Assembly (NCBI RefSeq): GCF_008974325.1 | Contig: NZ_BKCG01000002.1 | Span: 62,001-126,000 of the forward strand | DNA length: 64,000 nt | DNA from: Patiriisocius marinus | Lineage (GTDB): Bacteria > Bacteroidota > Bacteroidia > Flavobacteriales > Flavobacteriaceae | Reading direction: 5' to 3' | Shown here: positions 18,079-26,847 of the stretch, one piece after another | How the letters are laid out: each line of letters begins with the position of its first letter | Position numbering within the stretch: position 1 is the first letter of the stretch | Notes under the pieces: generated by a model | Told to the model about the DNA's origin: nothing | Databases searched by the model: none | The model's input: the letters and a program-made list of their open reading frames with translations, nothing else | Translations under genes and position numbers: made by a program

Positions 18079-19482
18079 TTATAGCGAAGCTTTTTTGTGG
18101 TTTTTAATAATTTCTTTGACCGATTCTAGTTTAAGAATTTCAGGAAAAATCTCTTCTATAATAATCAAGAATTCCGACTCAATATCGAGGGCGTTTTTTA
18201 AATGAAATGCACCGTCTGTAGCTTCAGCTCTATAGTAGTGAAGGCCAGCTAGTCTAAACTCAATTTCAGCGCTCTCAGGATAAAATTCTGCAGCCTGATT
18301 TACATTATTAATTGCTGCTTCGTATTCCCCTAATTTAATTAAAATGTCGCAACGTGTTAACCATGTTTCAAGTTCGTAATTTCCAAGTTCTAATGTTTTT
18401 CTAAAACCAACTTCAGCTTCTTCAAACCACTTTAGTTTTCTATTTATTTTAGCATAACGTTTCCAATATTGAACATTCTCACTGTCAATATTGATTGCCT
18501 TGTCAATAAAATAAAGGGCTTTTTCAAAATCTTTTTTCCTATAGTAGAAATCTGTAATTGCTATCCAGCCTTTGTCTAGTAAACCATCTTCTTCTACACA
18601 TTTAGTAAAGTATTCTAACGCTAAAACTTCATTACCTAGTTTTTCATAACACTTGCCCATTCGTAATAATGCAAAAGAGGTAGGGTCATCTAGTCCAAGG
18701 GTTATGCTGTAGCACTCTATAGCTTCCTCGTAACGTTTCAGTTTTTCTAAAACCTTTCCTTTTTCAAGGTATGCTCCTATAAATCTATCGTCACTAATGA
18801 TAGCAAACTCATAAGCAGCAAGCGCTTTTTTGTGTTCTTTAATAAGCATATATTGTTTCCCTAATTGATGCCAAGCAACTTCAGAATAAGGATTTTTGTC
18901 TAAAAAAATATTAAGGTAATCAATAGCTTCATTTGTTTCTTCAAGGTATTCGAAACAATAAATTATATTATAAAGCGCAGAGTAGTCTGTTTCGTCTTCT
19001 TCAAGACATCGCATGAAATTCACTTTTGCATTTTCATAATCTTCAAGAAACAAATATTCCATTCCTATTAAAGAAAGGACATCTGCCTCATCCATTGTAA
19101 ATTTAAAAGCTTTTTCTAAAAGAACAATCGCTTCTCTATGCATATCACGGCGAGAAAGAATGTTTGCTTTTTGGATATAAATTTCCTCATTAGATTGCTC
19201 TATAAGGTATAATTGATCTAATAATTGGTCAGCAATATCTAGCTCATTTTCAAAAATGAACATTTCAACTTGAAACAATTTTAGATTAATTGAAGTAGGG
19301 TGTTGTTCGAGACCTAGTTTAGTTGCTTTTTTTGCAAGCGCCATTTTACCATTTTCAAGATAATAATGGATAATTTCTTCAAACTCTTCTGAGTCAAAGA
19401 AAAGCACATTATTCGTCTTCAACATAGATTCAAAACGGGTAAGTGATATATTATTGTGCTCGTTAGGAGGTGGCAATTTCAT
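18079..19482 (-). CDS. tetratricopeptide-repeat protein
   Basis: 467 residues with no signal peptide, almost entirely helical repeats of about 34 residues. Clear TPR units include AWHQLGKQYMLIKEHKKALA, IGAYLEKGKVLEKLKRYEEA, FALLRMGKCYEKLGNEVLAL and YWKRYAKINRKLKWFEEAEV. At least ten units can be traced from about residue 45 to 440. This is a cytoplasmic scaffold by sequence, of the kind found throughout Flavobacteriaceae; partners cannot be predicted. It is separated from the upstream aminotransferase by 143 bases rich in TGTT/AACA words, so it probably has its own promoter. The DUF368 genes follow closely. Confidence 0.88.
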   Translation of the reverse strand: MKLPPPNEHNNISLTRFESMLKTNNVLFFDSEEFEEIIHYYLENGKMALAKKATKLGLEQHPTSINLKLFQVEMFIFENELDIADQLLDQLYLIEQSNEEIYIQKANILSRRDMHREAIVLLEKAFKFTMDEADVLSLIGMEYLFLEDYENAKVNFMRCLEEDETDYSALYNIIYCFEYLEETNEAIDYLNIFLDKNPYSEVAWHQLGKQYMLIKEHKKALAAYEFAIISDDRFIGAYLEKGKVLEKLKRYEEAIECYSITLGLDDPTSFALLRMGKCYEKLGNEVLALEYFTKCVEEDGLLDKGWIAITDFYYRKKDFEKALYFIDKAINIDSENVQYWKRYAKINRKLKWFEEAEVGFRKTLELGNYELETWLTRCDILIKLGEYEAAINNVNQAAEFYPESAEIEFRLAGLHYYRAEATDGAFHLKNALDIESEFLIIIEEIFPEILKLESVKEIIKNHKKASL

Positions 19483-19625
19483 ACGCAGCTATTTAACGGT
19501 TCGATTAATTTAAAGATAATAATGAAAGAGAGTGAAATGTTGAAAAGTGGTTATTATTGTTAACGTCTTATCAACAGAAAGAAGCGGTTTTAAACAACTG
19601 TTAAACAGGTGTTTGTGTTATTTTG

Positions 19626-20807
19626 TTAAGAATTGAGCTTGTTTAGTTCTGTAAGTATTATAGTACAACCTTGTTTTATCTCTTCTTCTGAAATAGTAAG
19701 TGGTGGTGTAATGCGAACTGCTTTTGGTTCAAATAAAAGCCAAAATAAAATTAAATTTAGTTCTTTACACCGAAGGATTAACTCTGTAGCGATATCACCA
19801 GATTCAAGAATTATTGCGAGCATTAATCCACGACCTCTTATTTCTTTTATTGCTGGATGTATTAGTAAAGATCTAAAAAGTATTTCTTTTTTGAGAGTAT
19901 CTTCTATTAAGGAAGTTTCTGTAATTTCTTGTAGTGTAGCTAATGCAGCTGCCGCAATTAATGGATTTCCGCCAAAGGTTGTGATGTGACCTAATTTTGG
20001 ATTATCTTGTAATGAAGTCATATGTTCTCTTGAAGCCATAAATGCTCCTATTGGTACTCCACCACCCATACCTTTTCCCATTACAAGAATATCTGGTACT
20101 ACATTGTAGTTCTCAAATCCCCAAAGTTTTCCGGTTCTTCCAAAACCAGGTTGAATTTCATCTAAAATTAATAAGGCACCCATTTCTTGGCATCTGCTTT
20201 TAATTTTAGCTAAAAAATTTTCTGAAGGTTCAATAAACCCAGCGCCTCCTTGAATGGTTTCAAGAATGACAGCTGCTGTTTTTTTAGAGATTTCGTTTAT
20301 GGACGAATCAAGATTGAAGTGTATTGGTCTGCATTCAGGAATAAGTGGTTTGAAAATTTCTTTTCGTTCTTCAAATCCCATGACACTTAAAGCACCCATG
20401 GTGTTTCCGTGGTAGGCTTTGTGAGCGTATAATATTTCGGCTCTGCCAGTTACTCTTCTCGCTAATTTTAGTGCGCCTTCAATAGCCTCTGTGCCACTAT
20501 TTACTAGATATGTAGTTTCTAGTGGAGCAGGAGTATGGGCTGCTAATAGTTGGGTTAATTCTACAGCAGGTTTTTGTATATATTCTCCATAAACCATTAC
20601 ATGAAGGTACTTGTCTGCTTGTTGTTTTATTGCGTCGACGACACGAGGGTGAGAATGACCTAAGCTACAAGCCGAAACTCCTGCAACAAAATCTAAATGC
20701 GCATTTCCACCTGTGTCATAAATATATGAACCTTTTGCATGCGAGATCTCTACACCCAACGGATGCGGAGTTGTTTGTGCTTGATGTTTATAGAATGCTT
20801 CTTTCAA
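19626..20807 (-). CDS. class III aminotransferase (acetylornithine/ornithine aminotransferase-like)
   Basis: 393 residues of the PLP-dependent fold type I, class III. The PLP lysine is in VMGKGMGGGVPIGAF (about 240-254), the preceding aspartate in LLILDEIQPGFGRTG (about 210-224), phosphate contacts in YLVNSGTEAIEGALK (about 100-114), and the AYHGNTMGALSVMG motif at about 132. Length and motifs match the ArgD/RocD/4-aminobutyrate group, but the substrate cannot be assigned from these residues and no arginine genes are nearby. It starts 12 bases after the stop of the LptA-like gene, so it probably shares that transcript. Confidence 0.88.
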   Translation of the reverse strand: MKEAFYKHQAQTTPHPLGVEISHAKGSYIYDTGGNAHLDFVAGVSACSLGHSHPRVVDAIKQQADKYLHVMVYGEYIQKPAVELTQLLAAHTPAPLETTYLVNSGTEAIEGALKLARRVTGRAEILYAHKAYHGNTMGALSVMGFEERKEIFKPLIPECRPIHFNLDSSINEISKKTAAVILETIQGGAGFIEPSENFLAKIKSRCQEMGALLILDEIQPGFGRTGKLWGFENYNVVPDILVMGKGMGGGVPIGAFMASREHMTSLQDNPKLGHITTFGGNPLIAAAALATLQEITETSLIEDTLKKEILFRSLLIHPAIKEIRGRGLMLAIILESGDIATELILRCKELNLILFWLLFEPKAVRITPPLTISEEEIKQGCTIILTELNKLNS

Positions 20808-20819
20808 TGTAGCTATTAA

Positions 20820-22562
20820 TTAATCTTCATTTTCCTTAATACCATCAGATTCAGCTTTTTTTATACCTTTTTCCGGAGCTTCATCTTCAGGTCTATTTGT
20901 AAAATCTTTAGGGCTAAGTTTTGAAGATTCAGGGAGATCAAGTTCTTCTTCTGTTTGTTCTTCAAAAAATTCGCCTTCATCTATAGGAAGTGGAATACCT
21001 TTAATTTTCGGTAAAATTGGAGTTGGTTTTCCTCTAAATAAATCTGCTTTTGTAAGTAACCTTTCTTCACCACGCCAATTGAAACCTGATAAAATACGTG
21101 CTTCTTCGGGGAGTTTAGAGAGTGGATATATTTTTCCTTTTCCTTTTTTTACAAATTTAATTCCATTTATCGTTTGTTTGTCAACGTACATTTCAATAGA
21201 ACTAGATACGGTATTGTTAATTCCGATAAGTTCTTTTTTATCGTTACGAGCGTAATACATCACTTCTGCATTTTTGTTGATGTAAATAGTGTCTAGCTCG
21301 TTGTTAGTAAAAAGTCCAATGAGTATTTCACCTTTTACTTGGTTATAACCTATAGAATCCTTTTGAATATTAAAGGCATTTTTAAAAACCTTTAATGAAT
21401 CTAGTTTTTCGGTTTTTAGGTTATTGATTAGGTGAATGGTATCTCCTGTCATTTGGCTCTCACCATTCCATAATATTGGGTTTCTTAATAATTTAGTGAT
21501 TCCCTTTTTCTGATTAACAAAAATGGAATCTGCTTTTCCACTTAACGATTCTTCTCCTTCGAGTCCTTTTTTAAAAATCCTTGCTTTATAGAAGCCTTTT
21601 AAAATTCTGTTTTCTGGTTTTCCTGTTACTTGCAATGTATCTGCGTGAACATAAATTGAGTCATTGTCTCTTAGTGTTACAGCTACAGCTCTTTTTGTAA
21701 TATATACAGAATCTTTTTTTCTAAAAACTTCAGCATAATGACCTCTAATTAAGCTTTTGTTTATGGTGTCTAATACTTTAATATTGTTGGTCGCTGAGGC
21801 AAAACCTTTATTTCGGTCAAAATAAATACTGTCTCCATAGAGGGTTCTATTTTCGTAATCTATTTTAGAGTTTTTTACAAAATAGCCAGTATCTCCTCGG
21901 GTGTCATAATAACCACGTTCACAATAAACGGTACTTGCGTCACTTACTATTGTAGATTCTCCATAAAGGTAAGCAGCACCAGACTCTGAGTAGAAATCAA
22001 GTTGCGGAGAATTTACGGTGTATTTTGGGTTGACAATTTTTACGTTGCTAATAAATTGATACTTTTTTGATTTAGCATAATACCTTCCTATGCGACTAGT
22101 TAGTGTGCTAGCAGTATCAATTACGGTACCTCCGCTTCGGTAAAAAGCTTGTTGCTTTATGCGGTCAAAATATAAAGTGTCTGTTTTTAGTGTAGTTTTT
22201 GGTTCTTTAAAAACTACTTCGCCACTAGCAAAAGCAAACTGAGTATTTCCATTATACTCGGCATAATTACTTTTCATTGTAATAGTATCCGCTTGTATAA
22301 TTTTTACTTCGCCATAAGCTTTTACAAAATTATCTTTTAGGTAAACAAATGCTTGGTTGCACCACATTTCAATTCCTTCGTGTACAATATACACTTGGCC
22401 GTCTTGATCTTTTGTGTAAATAACAGCCTCGGGAAGTTCAGGTCTTTTTTCTAAATATCCAGATTGGATATCAATTTTTCCTTTCTCTTTTTCTTCTTGT
22501 GCCATGGACAAGTTCTGAAAAAGAACTAAGAAAAGAAGTAATATGTAATGGTGCTTTTTCAA
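20820..22562 (-). CDS. OstA/LptA-like LPS-transport periplasmic protein
   Basis: 580 residues with a signal peptide (1-21, ending SMAQ). The bulk is repeated short beta-strands typical of the OstA/LptA jelly-roll: MKSNYAEYNGNTQFAFASGE, TDTLYFDRIKQQAFYRSGG, GDSIYFDRNKGFASATNN, then KGEILIGLFTNNELDTIYIN. The C-terminus (about 530-580) is acidic and probably disordered. In the Lpt system LptA bridges the periplasm and carries LPS between the inner-membrane and outer-membrane complexes. At 580 residues it is far longer than proteobacterial LptA (~185), as is usual for Bacteroidota versions. The aminotransferase gene follows by 12 bases. Confidence 0.85.
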   Translation of the reverse strand: MKKHHYILLLFLVLFQNLSMAQEEKEKGKIDIQSGYLEKRPELPEAVIYTKDQDGQVYIVHEGIEMWCNQAFVYLKDNFVKAYGEVKIIQADTITMKSNYAEYNGNTQFAFASGEVVFKEPKTTLKTDTLYFDRIKQQAFYRSGGTVIDTASTLTSRIGRYYAKSKKYQFISNVKIVNPKYTVNSPQLDFYSESGAAYLYGESTIVSDASTVYCERGYYDTRGDTGYFVKNSKIDYENRTLYGDSIYFDRNKGFASATNNIKVLDTINKSLIRGHYAEVFRKKDSVYITKRAVAVTLRDNDSIYVHADTLQVTGKPENRILKGFYKARIFKKGLEGEESLSGKADSIFVNQKKGITKLLRNPILWNGESQMTGDTIHLINNLKTEKLDSLKVFKNAFNIQKDSIGYNQVKGEILIGLFTNNELDTIYINKNAEVMYYARNDKKELIGINNTVSSSIEMYVDKQTINGIKFVKKGKGKIYPLSKLPEEARILSGFNWRGEERLLTKADLFRGKPTPILPKIKGIPLPIDEGEFFEEQTEEELDLPESSKLSPKDFTNRPEDEAPEKGIKKAESDGIKENED

Positions 22563-22582
22563 ATAGCTAATGTTCTAGTTTT

Positions 22583-22618
22583 GAATATTTCGGTTATAAT
22601 TTTTTAGCCGAAATATTC
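22583..22618. repeat. 11-bp inverted repeat, CCGAAATATTC family
   Basis: Perfect arms GAATATTTCGG and CCGAAATATTC around a 14-base AT spacer ending in TTTAG, in the purA to lptA-like gap. A T-run follows on the plus strand only, opposite to the genes. It shares the AGCCGAAAT core with sites at 7238, 45087 and 52561. Confidence 0.65.
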
Positions 22619-22659
22619 GTTTTTTGAAAGACGCAGCTTTTTCTAATAAATTTCAAAAT

Positions 22660-22675
22660 CCCCTTCGAAAAGGGG
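22660..22675. other. short GC-rich hairpin between purA and the LptA-like gene
   Basis: CCCCTT-CGAA-AAGGGG, 35 bases past the purA stop on the minus strand, with only ATTTTG after it. It could weakly stop or process the fur-purA transcript. Confidence 0.4.
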
Positions 22676-22710
22676 AATATGATATGTTTATAAGAAGTGT
22701 TTTCTTGAAT

Positions 22711-23982
22711 CTATCTATGTATAGTTTGAGTTCTATCTGGTCCAACAGACACAACTTTAATAGGAATTTCTAGTTCTGTTTCTAAAAATGCGATGTATTC
22801 ATTCAATGCTTTTGGAAACTGATCTGGACTAGTCATTTTAGTTAAGTCTTCTTTCCAGCAATCGAAAGTTGAATAGATTGGTTCTACATTTTCTGGTTCT
22901 ATGTTGTAAGGTAAATGCTTAATAGTTTCGCCTTTGTATTTGTAAGCAGTACAAACTTTTAAGTTTTCGAAACCAGAAAGCACATCGCCTTTCATCATCA
23001 TTAATTGTGTAACACCATTTACTTCGCAAGTATATTTTAAGGCTACTAAATCTAACCATCCACAACGACGAGGGCGACCAGTTACAGCACCAAATTCTCT
23101 TCCTATTTTTGCCATTTCAGCACCTACTTCATCAAACAATTCAGTAGGGAAGGGACCAGAACCAACACGAGTTGTGTATGCTTTAAATATACCGTAAACA
23201 TCTTTTACTTTGTTAGGGGCTATCCCTAATCCTGTACAAGCTCCAGCGGCTGTAGTGTTAGATGATGTTACAAATGGATAAGTTCCAAAATCGATATCTA
23301 ATAATGAACCTTGAGCTCCTTCAGCAAGAATTGTTTTTCCTGCTTTCATTGCTTGGTTTAAATATTCTTCACTATCAATAAATGTTAGTGTTTTTAATGT
23401 TTTAACAGCAGCAAAAAATTCATCTTCCATTTCATCAAGATCGTATTGAATATCTACATTGTAAAATTCAATCATCGCTTCATGTTTGTCCGCTAATGCT
23501 CTGTATTTTGATTTCCAGTCAGCTAGTTCAAGATCACCTACACGAATTCCATTACGTCCAGTTTTGTCCATATAAGTTGGCCCAATACCTTTAAGCGTAG
23601 AGCCTATTTTAGCTTTCCCTTTAGAAGCTTCACTCGCTGCATCAAGTAATCTGTGAGTTGGTAAAATTAAGTGAGCTTTTCTAGAAATGATAAGTTTAGC
23701 TTTATAATCAATATCAAATTGATCTAGACCTTCAAGTTCTTTTACAAAAACAACTGGGTCTATTACAACACCGTTACCAATAACATTCATTGCTTTTTCA
23801 TGAAATATTCCAGAAGGAATAGTTCTTAGAACGTGTTTAATACCATCAAATTCTAAAGTGTGACCTGCATTTGGTCCACCTTGAAAACGCGCAATTATAT
23901 CATAATCTGCGGTAAGTACATCCACGATTTTTCCTTTTCCTTCATCACCCCATTGTAATCCAAGTAGTAAGTCTACTGCCAT
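22711..23982 (-). CDS. purA: adenylosuccinate synthase
   Basis: 423 residues, standard length. The GTP/IMP-binding residues are complete: LLGLQWGDEGKGKIVD at the N-terminus, GGPNAGHTLEFDG (about 35-47), GNGVVIDP, the GSTLKGIGPTYMDKTGRNGIRVGD block split by a few residues (about 127-150), GAQGSLLDIDFGTYPFVTSS (about 220), and TGRPRRCGWLD (about 300) with the substrate-binding arginines. It catalyses the first committed step from IMP to AMP. It begins 4 bases after the stop of a Fur-family regulator, so the pair form an operon, an unusual link between a metalloregulator family and purine synthesis. Confidence 0.97.
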   Translation of the reverse strand: MAVDLLLGLQWGDEGKGKIVDVLTADYDIIARFQGGPNAGHTLEFDGIKHVLRTIPSGIFHEKAMNVIGNGVVIDPVVFVKELEGLDQFDIDYKAKLIISRKAHLILPTHRLLDAASEASKGKAKIGSTLKGIGPTYMDKTGRNGIRVGDLELADWKSKYRALADKHEAMIEFYNVDIQYDLDEMEDEFFAAVKTLKTLTFIDSEEYLNQAMKAGKTILAEGAQGSLLDIDFGTYPFVTSSNTTAAGACTGLGIAPNKVKDVYGIFKAYTTRVGSGPFPTELFDEVGAEMAKIGREFGAVTGRPRRCGWLDLVALKYTCEVNGVTQLMMMKGDVLSGFENLKVCTAYKYKGETIKHLPYNIEPENVEPIYSTFDCWKEDLTKMTSPDQFPKALNEYIAFLETELEIPIKVVSVGPDRTQTIHR

Positions 23983-23986
23983 AACG

Positions 23987-24457
23987 TTATTGTTTTTCTT
24001 CTGTAGTTGTTTTTGTTGTTTTTTTATTTCCGTAGAAATAGAGCGAATGTTTTGTGATTTCTATATCAAAAACTTCTTCTATTGTTTTTTTTATTTGTTG
24101 AATTCTTGGATCACAAAATTCAATTACTTCGCCATCGTTAAGGATAACGTGGTCGTGTTGTTTATCAAAATACGATTTCTCGTAATGTGCTTGATTTTGA
24201 CCAAATTGATGTTTGCGCACAAGTGCACACTCTAGTAATAACTCAATAGTGTTATAGAGTGTTGCACGACTAACACGGTAGTTTTTATTTTTCATGTTGA
24301 TATAGAGAGATTCAATATCAAAATGTTCGTGTTGATCGTAGATTTCTTGAAGTATAGCGTATCGTTCAGGTGTTTTACGGTGTCCTTTCTCTTCTAAAAA
24401 TGTTGTAAAAACATTTTTAACAATAGCCTGATTACTAGCTGCAGTTTTTGTGTTCAT
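23987..24457 (-). CDS. Fur-family transcriptional regulator without CxxC zinc motif
   Basis: 156 residues. The winged-helix DNA-binding half is intact ([20 protein letters not shown], then [19 protein letters not shown] with the recognition helix at about 61-80). The dimerisation half has [19 protein letters not shown] (101-119). The HxH metal-site residues H101 and H103 remain, but the structural zinc motif CxxC normally found right after HDH(L/V)I is absent: position 106 is Leu and no second cysteine follows. Only C77 and C115 occur. It starts 29 bases from a 14-bp palindrome (24487-24533) and is followed by purA after 4 bases. It could answer to iron, manganese or peroxide; which one is not visible. 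Confidence 0.88.
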   Translation of the reverse strand: MNTKTAASNQAIVKNVFTTFLEEKGHRKTPERYAILQEIYDQHEHFDIESLYINMKNKNYRVSRATLYNTIELLLECALVRKHQFGQNQAHYEKSYFDKQHDHVILNDGEVIEFCDPRIQQIKKTIEEVFDIEITKHSLYFYGNKKTTKTTTEEKQ

Positions 24458-24486
24458 AGTTATTGAAACGCCATCTTAAGTTTAAA

Positions 24487-24533
24487 TTTTTCTGAAATAT
24501 AACAATTTTCTATTCTGTGATATTTCAGAAAAA
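24487..24533. promoter_or_regulatory. 14-bp inverted repeat upstream of the Fur-family gene
   Basis: Perfect arms TTTTTCTGAAATAT and ATATTTCAGAAAAA around a 19-base spacer, between the relA/spoT stop and the regulator start (24457). It is either an operator for the adjacent regulator or a symmetric terminator of relA/spoT; the spacer is long for a terminator loop. A TATATTTC box (one mismatch to TAnnTTTG) lies in the left arm on the minus strand. Confidence 0.6.
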
Positions 24534-24565
24534 AGACTCAAATTTAAGCTTCAAAAATACTCAAA

Positions 24566-26770
24566 TTAGACGCGTGAAACTTTATCAATTCCGTTTATTT
24601 TCTTAATGTTTTGAACCAAGTTATCAAGAATGTTTTTGTTTTTAACAACAACCACTATTTTTCCCGTAAATACACCGTCATTACTGTCGAAGTGAACACC
24701 TCTCATATTGATGTTGAGATTACTCGAAATTTCTCTAGTAACCTCGTTTACTAACCCTATAGTGTCGATTCCTGTAATTATAAGCTCTGCTTTAAAGTCG
24801 CGTTGAGTACTATCAACCCACTTTGCTGGCATAATGCGGTAGTTGTAATTACCGTGCAATTGTACTGCATTAGGACAATTTTGTTTATGTACTTTAATAC
24901 CGTCGTTAACGGTTAAGAATCCAAAAACATCATCTCCAGGAATAGGATTACAACAAATTGCCATTTTATAATCTAGCTTTTGCTCATCTTTCCCGAAAAC
25001 TAATTGGTCATATTTTTCAGTTATTTCATCTTTGTTTACTTCTTCAGGATTCGATGGCTTGCGCATCTTGTTTTTGAAAAAAGAAACAAATGCATTACTT
25101 CTAGAAGTAGCAAACTCTTTCAGTTGCTTGTTGTCAATTATACCAGAACCAACACGATAGAATAAATCTAAACTCGTTTTAAGTTTGAAATAAACGATAA
25201 GTTCGTGAATGGTTTTATCATCAAAATTAATTTTTTGCGATTTTAATTTTCTTTTGAGGATTTCCTTTCCATCATTAGCAATTTCCTTGCGTTCTTCTTT
25301 TAAAGAAGATTTAATTTTTGATCTAGCTCTTCCAGTTTGTGCATAATCTAACCAGTTATTTGTAGGCTTGGCATTATTAGAAGTTAATATTTCAACTTGA
25401 TCTCCACTATTTAGTCTGTGACTTAGAGGAACTAATTTCCCATTAACTTTTGTGCCTCGAGTGTGCATTCCAACTTCAGTATGCACATGAAATGCAAAGT
25501 CTAAAGCTGATGCTCCTTTTGGTAATGAATATAAATCCCCTTTAGGAGTAAAGACAAAAATTTCTTTTGCATAAAGATTGAGTTTAAATTCTTCTACAAA
25601 ATCAATGGCACTTATATCTTGATTTTCTAGTGTTTCTTGAAGTTTATTTAACCAAACATCAAGACCACCATCGTCAGAATCTTTGTTTTTGTATTTATAG
25701 TGTGCAGCGAACCCTTTCTCTGCAATTTCGTTCATTCGTTCACTACGTATTTGTACTTCAACCCATTTGCCTTTAGGTCCCATTACAGTAATGTGTAATG
25801 CTTCGTATCCTGTGGATTTTGGTGATGATATCCAGTCACGTAATCTAACTGGGTTTGGTCTAAAGTGATCTGTAACGATTGAGTAAATTTTCCAAGCAAG
25901 AAATTTCTCATTTTCTTTATCACTTTTGTAAATAATTCGAACAGCAAATTTATCGTAGACTTCATCAAAAGTCACATTTTGCGCATTCATTTTTCTGCGA
26001 ATAGAATAAATCGATTTAGGTCGTCCTTTAATTTCGTAGTTTAACTTTTCAGAATTTAGGGAGTCTTCAATAGTTTTAGAAAAGGCTTTGATATATGCAT
26101 CTTGTTCCTCTTTACTTTCCTTTATTTTACTATGAATATCATTGTAAATTTCAGGTTCTGTATATTTTAAGCTTAAGTCTTCAAGTTCGGTTTTAATATT
26201 ATAGAGTCCTATTCTATGTGCCATGGGCGCGTAGATGTATAGGGTTTCACTAGCAATCTTTACTTGTTTGTGAGCAGGCATGGATTCCATTGTTTGCATA
26301 TTATGGAGTCTGTCTGCAATTTTTATAATAATTACTCTAATGTCCTCATTAAGTGTGAGGAGCATTTTTCTGAAATTTTCAGCTTGTAGTGATACATCGC
26401 CTTCATAAGGCATGTTAGATATTTTTGTTAATCCATCAACAATACGAGCAACAGTTTCGCCAAACATTTGCTCAATGTCTGCAAGAGTATAACTAGTATC
26501 TTCAACAACATCATGAAGTAACGCTGCAGCAATGGAAGTGGCATCAAGGCCAATTTCAGAAGCTACAATTTTAGCGACTGCGATTGGGTGAAATATGTAC
26601 GCTTCACCACTTTTACGGCGTTGTTCTTTGTGGGCGTCTACTGCAACATCGAATGCAGAACGAATTAATTTTTTATCATCATCTGATAGAATACGATAGC
26701 TTATCTTCAAAAGGTTTTTATACTCTTTTGCGATAGCTTTATTTTCTTCTTCTATTGCTGCTTCTGTCAT
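24566..26770 (-). CDS. bifunctional (p)ppGpp synthetase/hydrolase, RelA/SpoT family
   Basis: 734 residues with the full long-RSH layout. HD hydrolase domain: HDVVEDT (about 86-92) and KIADRLHNMQTM (about 150). Synthetase domain: GRPKSIYSIRRKMNAQ, FAVRIIY, STGYEALHITVMGPKGKWVE. TGS: EIFVFTPKGDLYSLP. Then a conserved-cysteine/zinc-finger region CCNPIPGDDVFGFLT with HKQNCPNA, and a C-terminal ACT domain (GIDTIGLVNEVTREISSN). The synthetase substrate loop reads R-L-R-D, like the RxKD form of bifunctional enzymes rather than the acidic ExDD form of synthetase-only RelA. It should set the alarmone level in starvation. The single rsh in the window has no close operon partner. Confidence 0.95.
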   Translation of the reverse strand: MTEAAIEEENKAIAKEYKNLLKISYRILSDDDKKLIRSAFDVAVDAHKEQRRKSGEAYIFHPIAVAKIVASEIGLDATSIAAALLHDVVEDTSYTLADIEQMFGETVARIVDGLTKISNMPYEGDVSLQAENFRKMLLTLNEDIRVIIIKIADRLHNMQTMESMPAHKQVKIASETLYIYAPMAHRIGLYNIKTELEDLSLKYTEPEIYNDIHSKIKESKEEQDAYIKAFSKTIEDSLNSEKLNYEIKGRPKSIYSIRRKMNAQNVTFDEVYDKFAVRIIYKSDKENEKFLAWKIYSIVTDHFRPNPVRLRDWISSPKSTGYEALHITVMGPKGKWVEVQIRSERMNEIAEKGFAAHYKYKNKDSDDGGLDVWLNKLQETLENQDISAIDFVEEFKLNLYAKEIFVFTPKGDLYSLPKGASALDFAFHVHTEVGMHTRGTKVNGKLVPLSHRLNSGDQVEILTSNNAKPTNNWLDYAQTGRARSKIKSSLKEERKEIANDGKEILKRKLKSQKINFDDKTIHELIVYFKLKTSLDLFYRVGSGIIDNKQLKEFATSRSNAFVSFFKNKMRKPSNPEEVNKDEITEKYDQLVFGKDEQKLDYKMAICCNPIPGDDVFGFLTVNDGIKVHKQNCPNAVQLHGNYNYRIMPAKWVDSTQRDFKAELIITGIDTIGLVNEVTREISSNLNINMRGVHFDSNDGVFTGKIVVVVKNKNILDNLVQNIKKINGIDKVSRV

Positions 26771-26847
26771 AGATTAAAGTTACAATTCTATTTAAAAATA
26801 ACTAATAATTTATCAAATTAATTTTTAGAAAATTTTAACATTATGGT

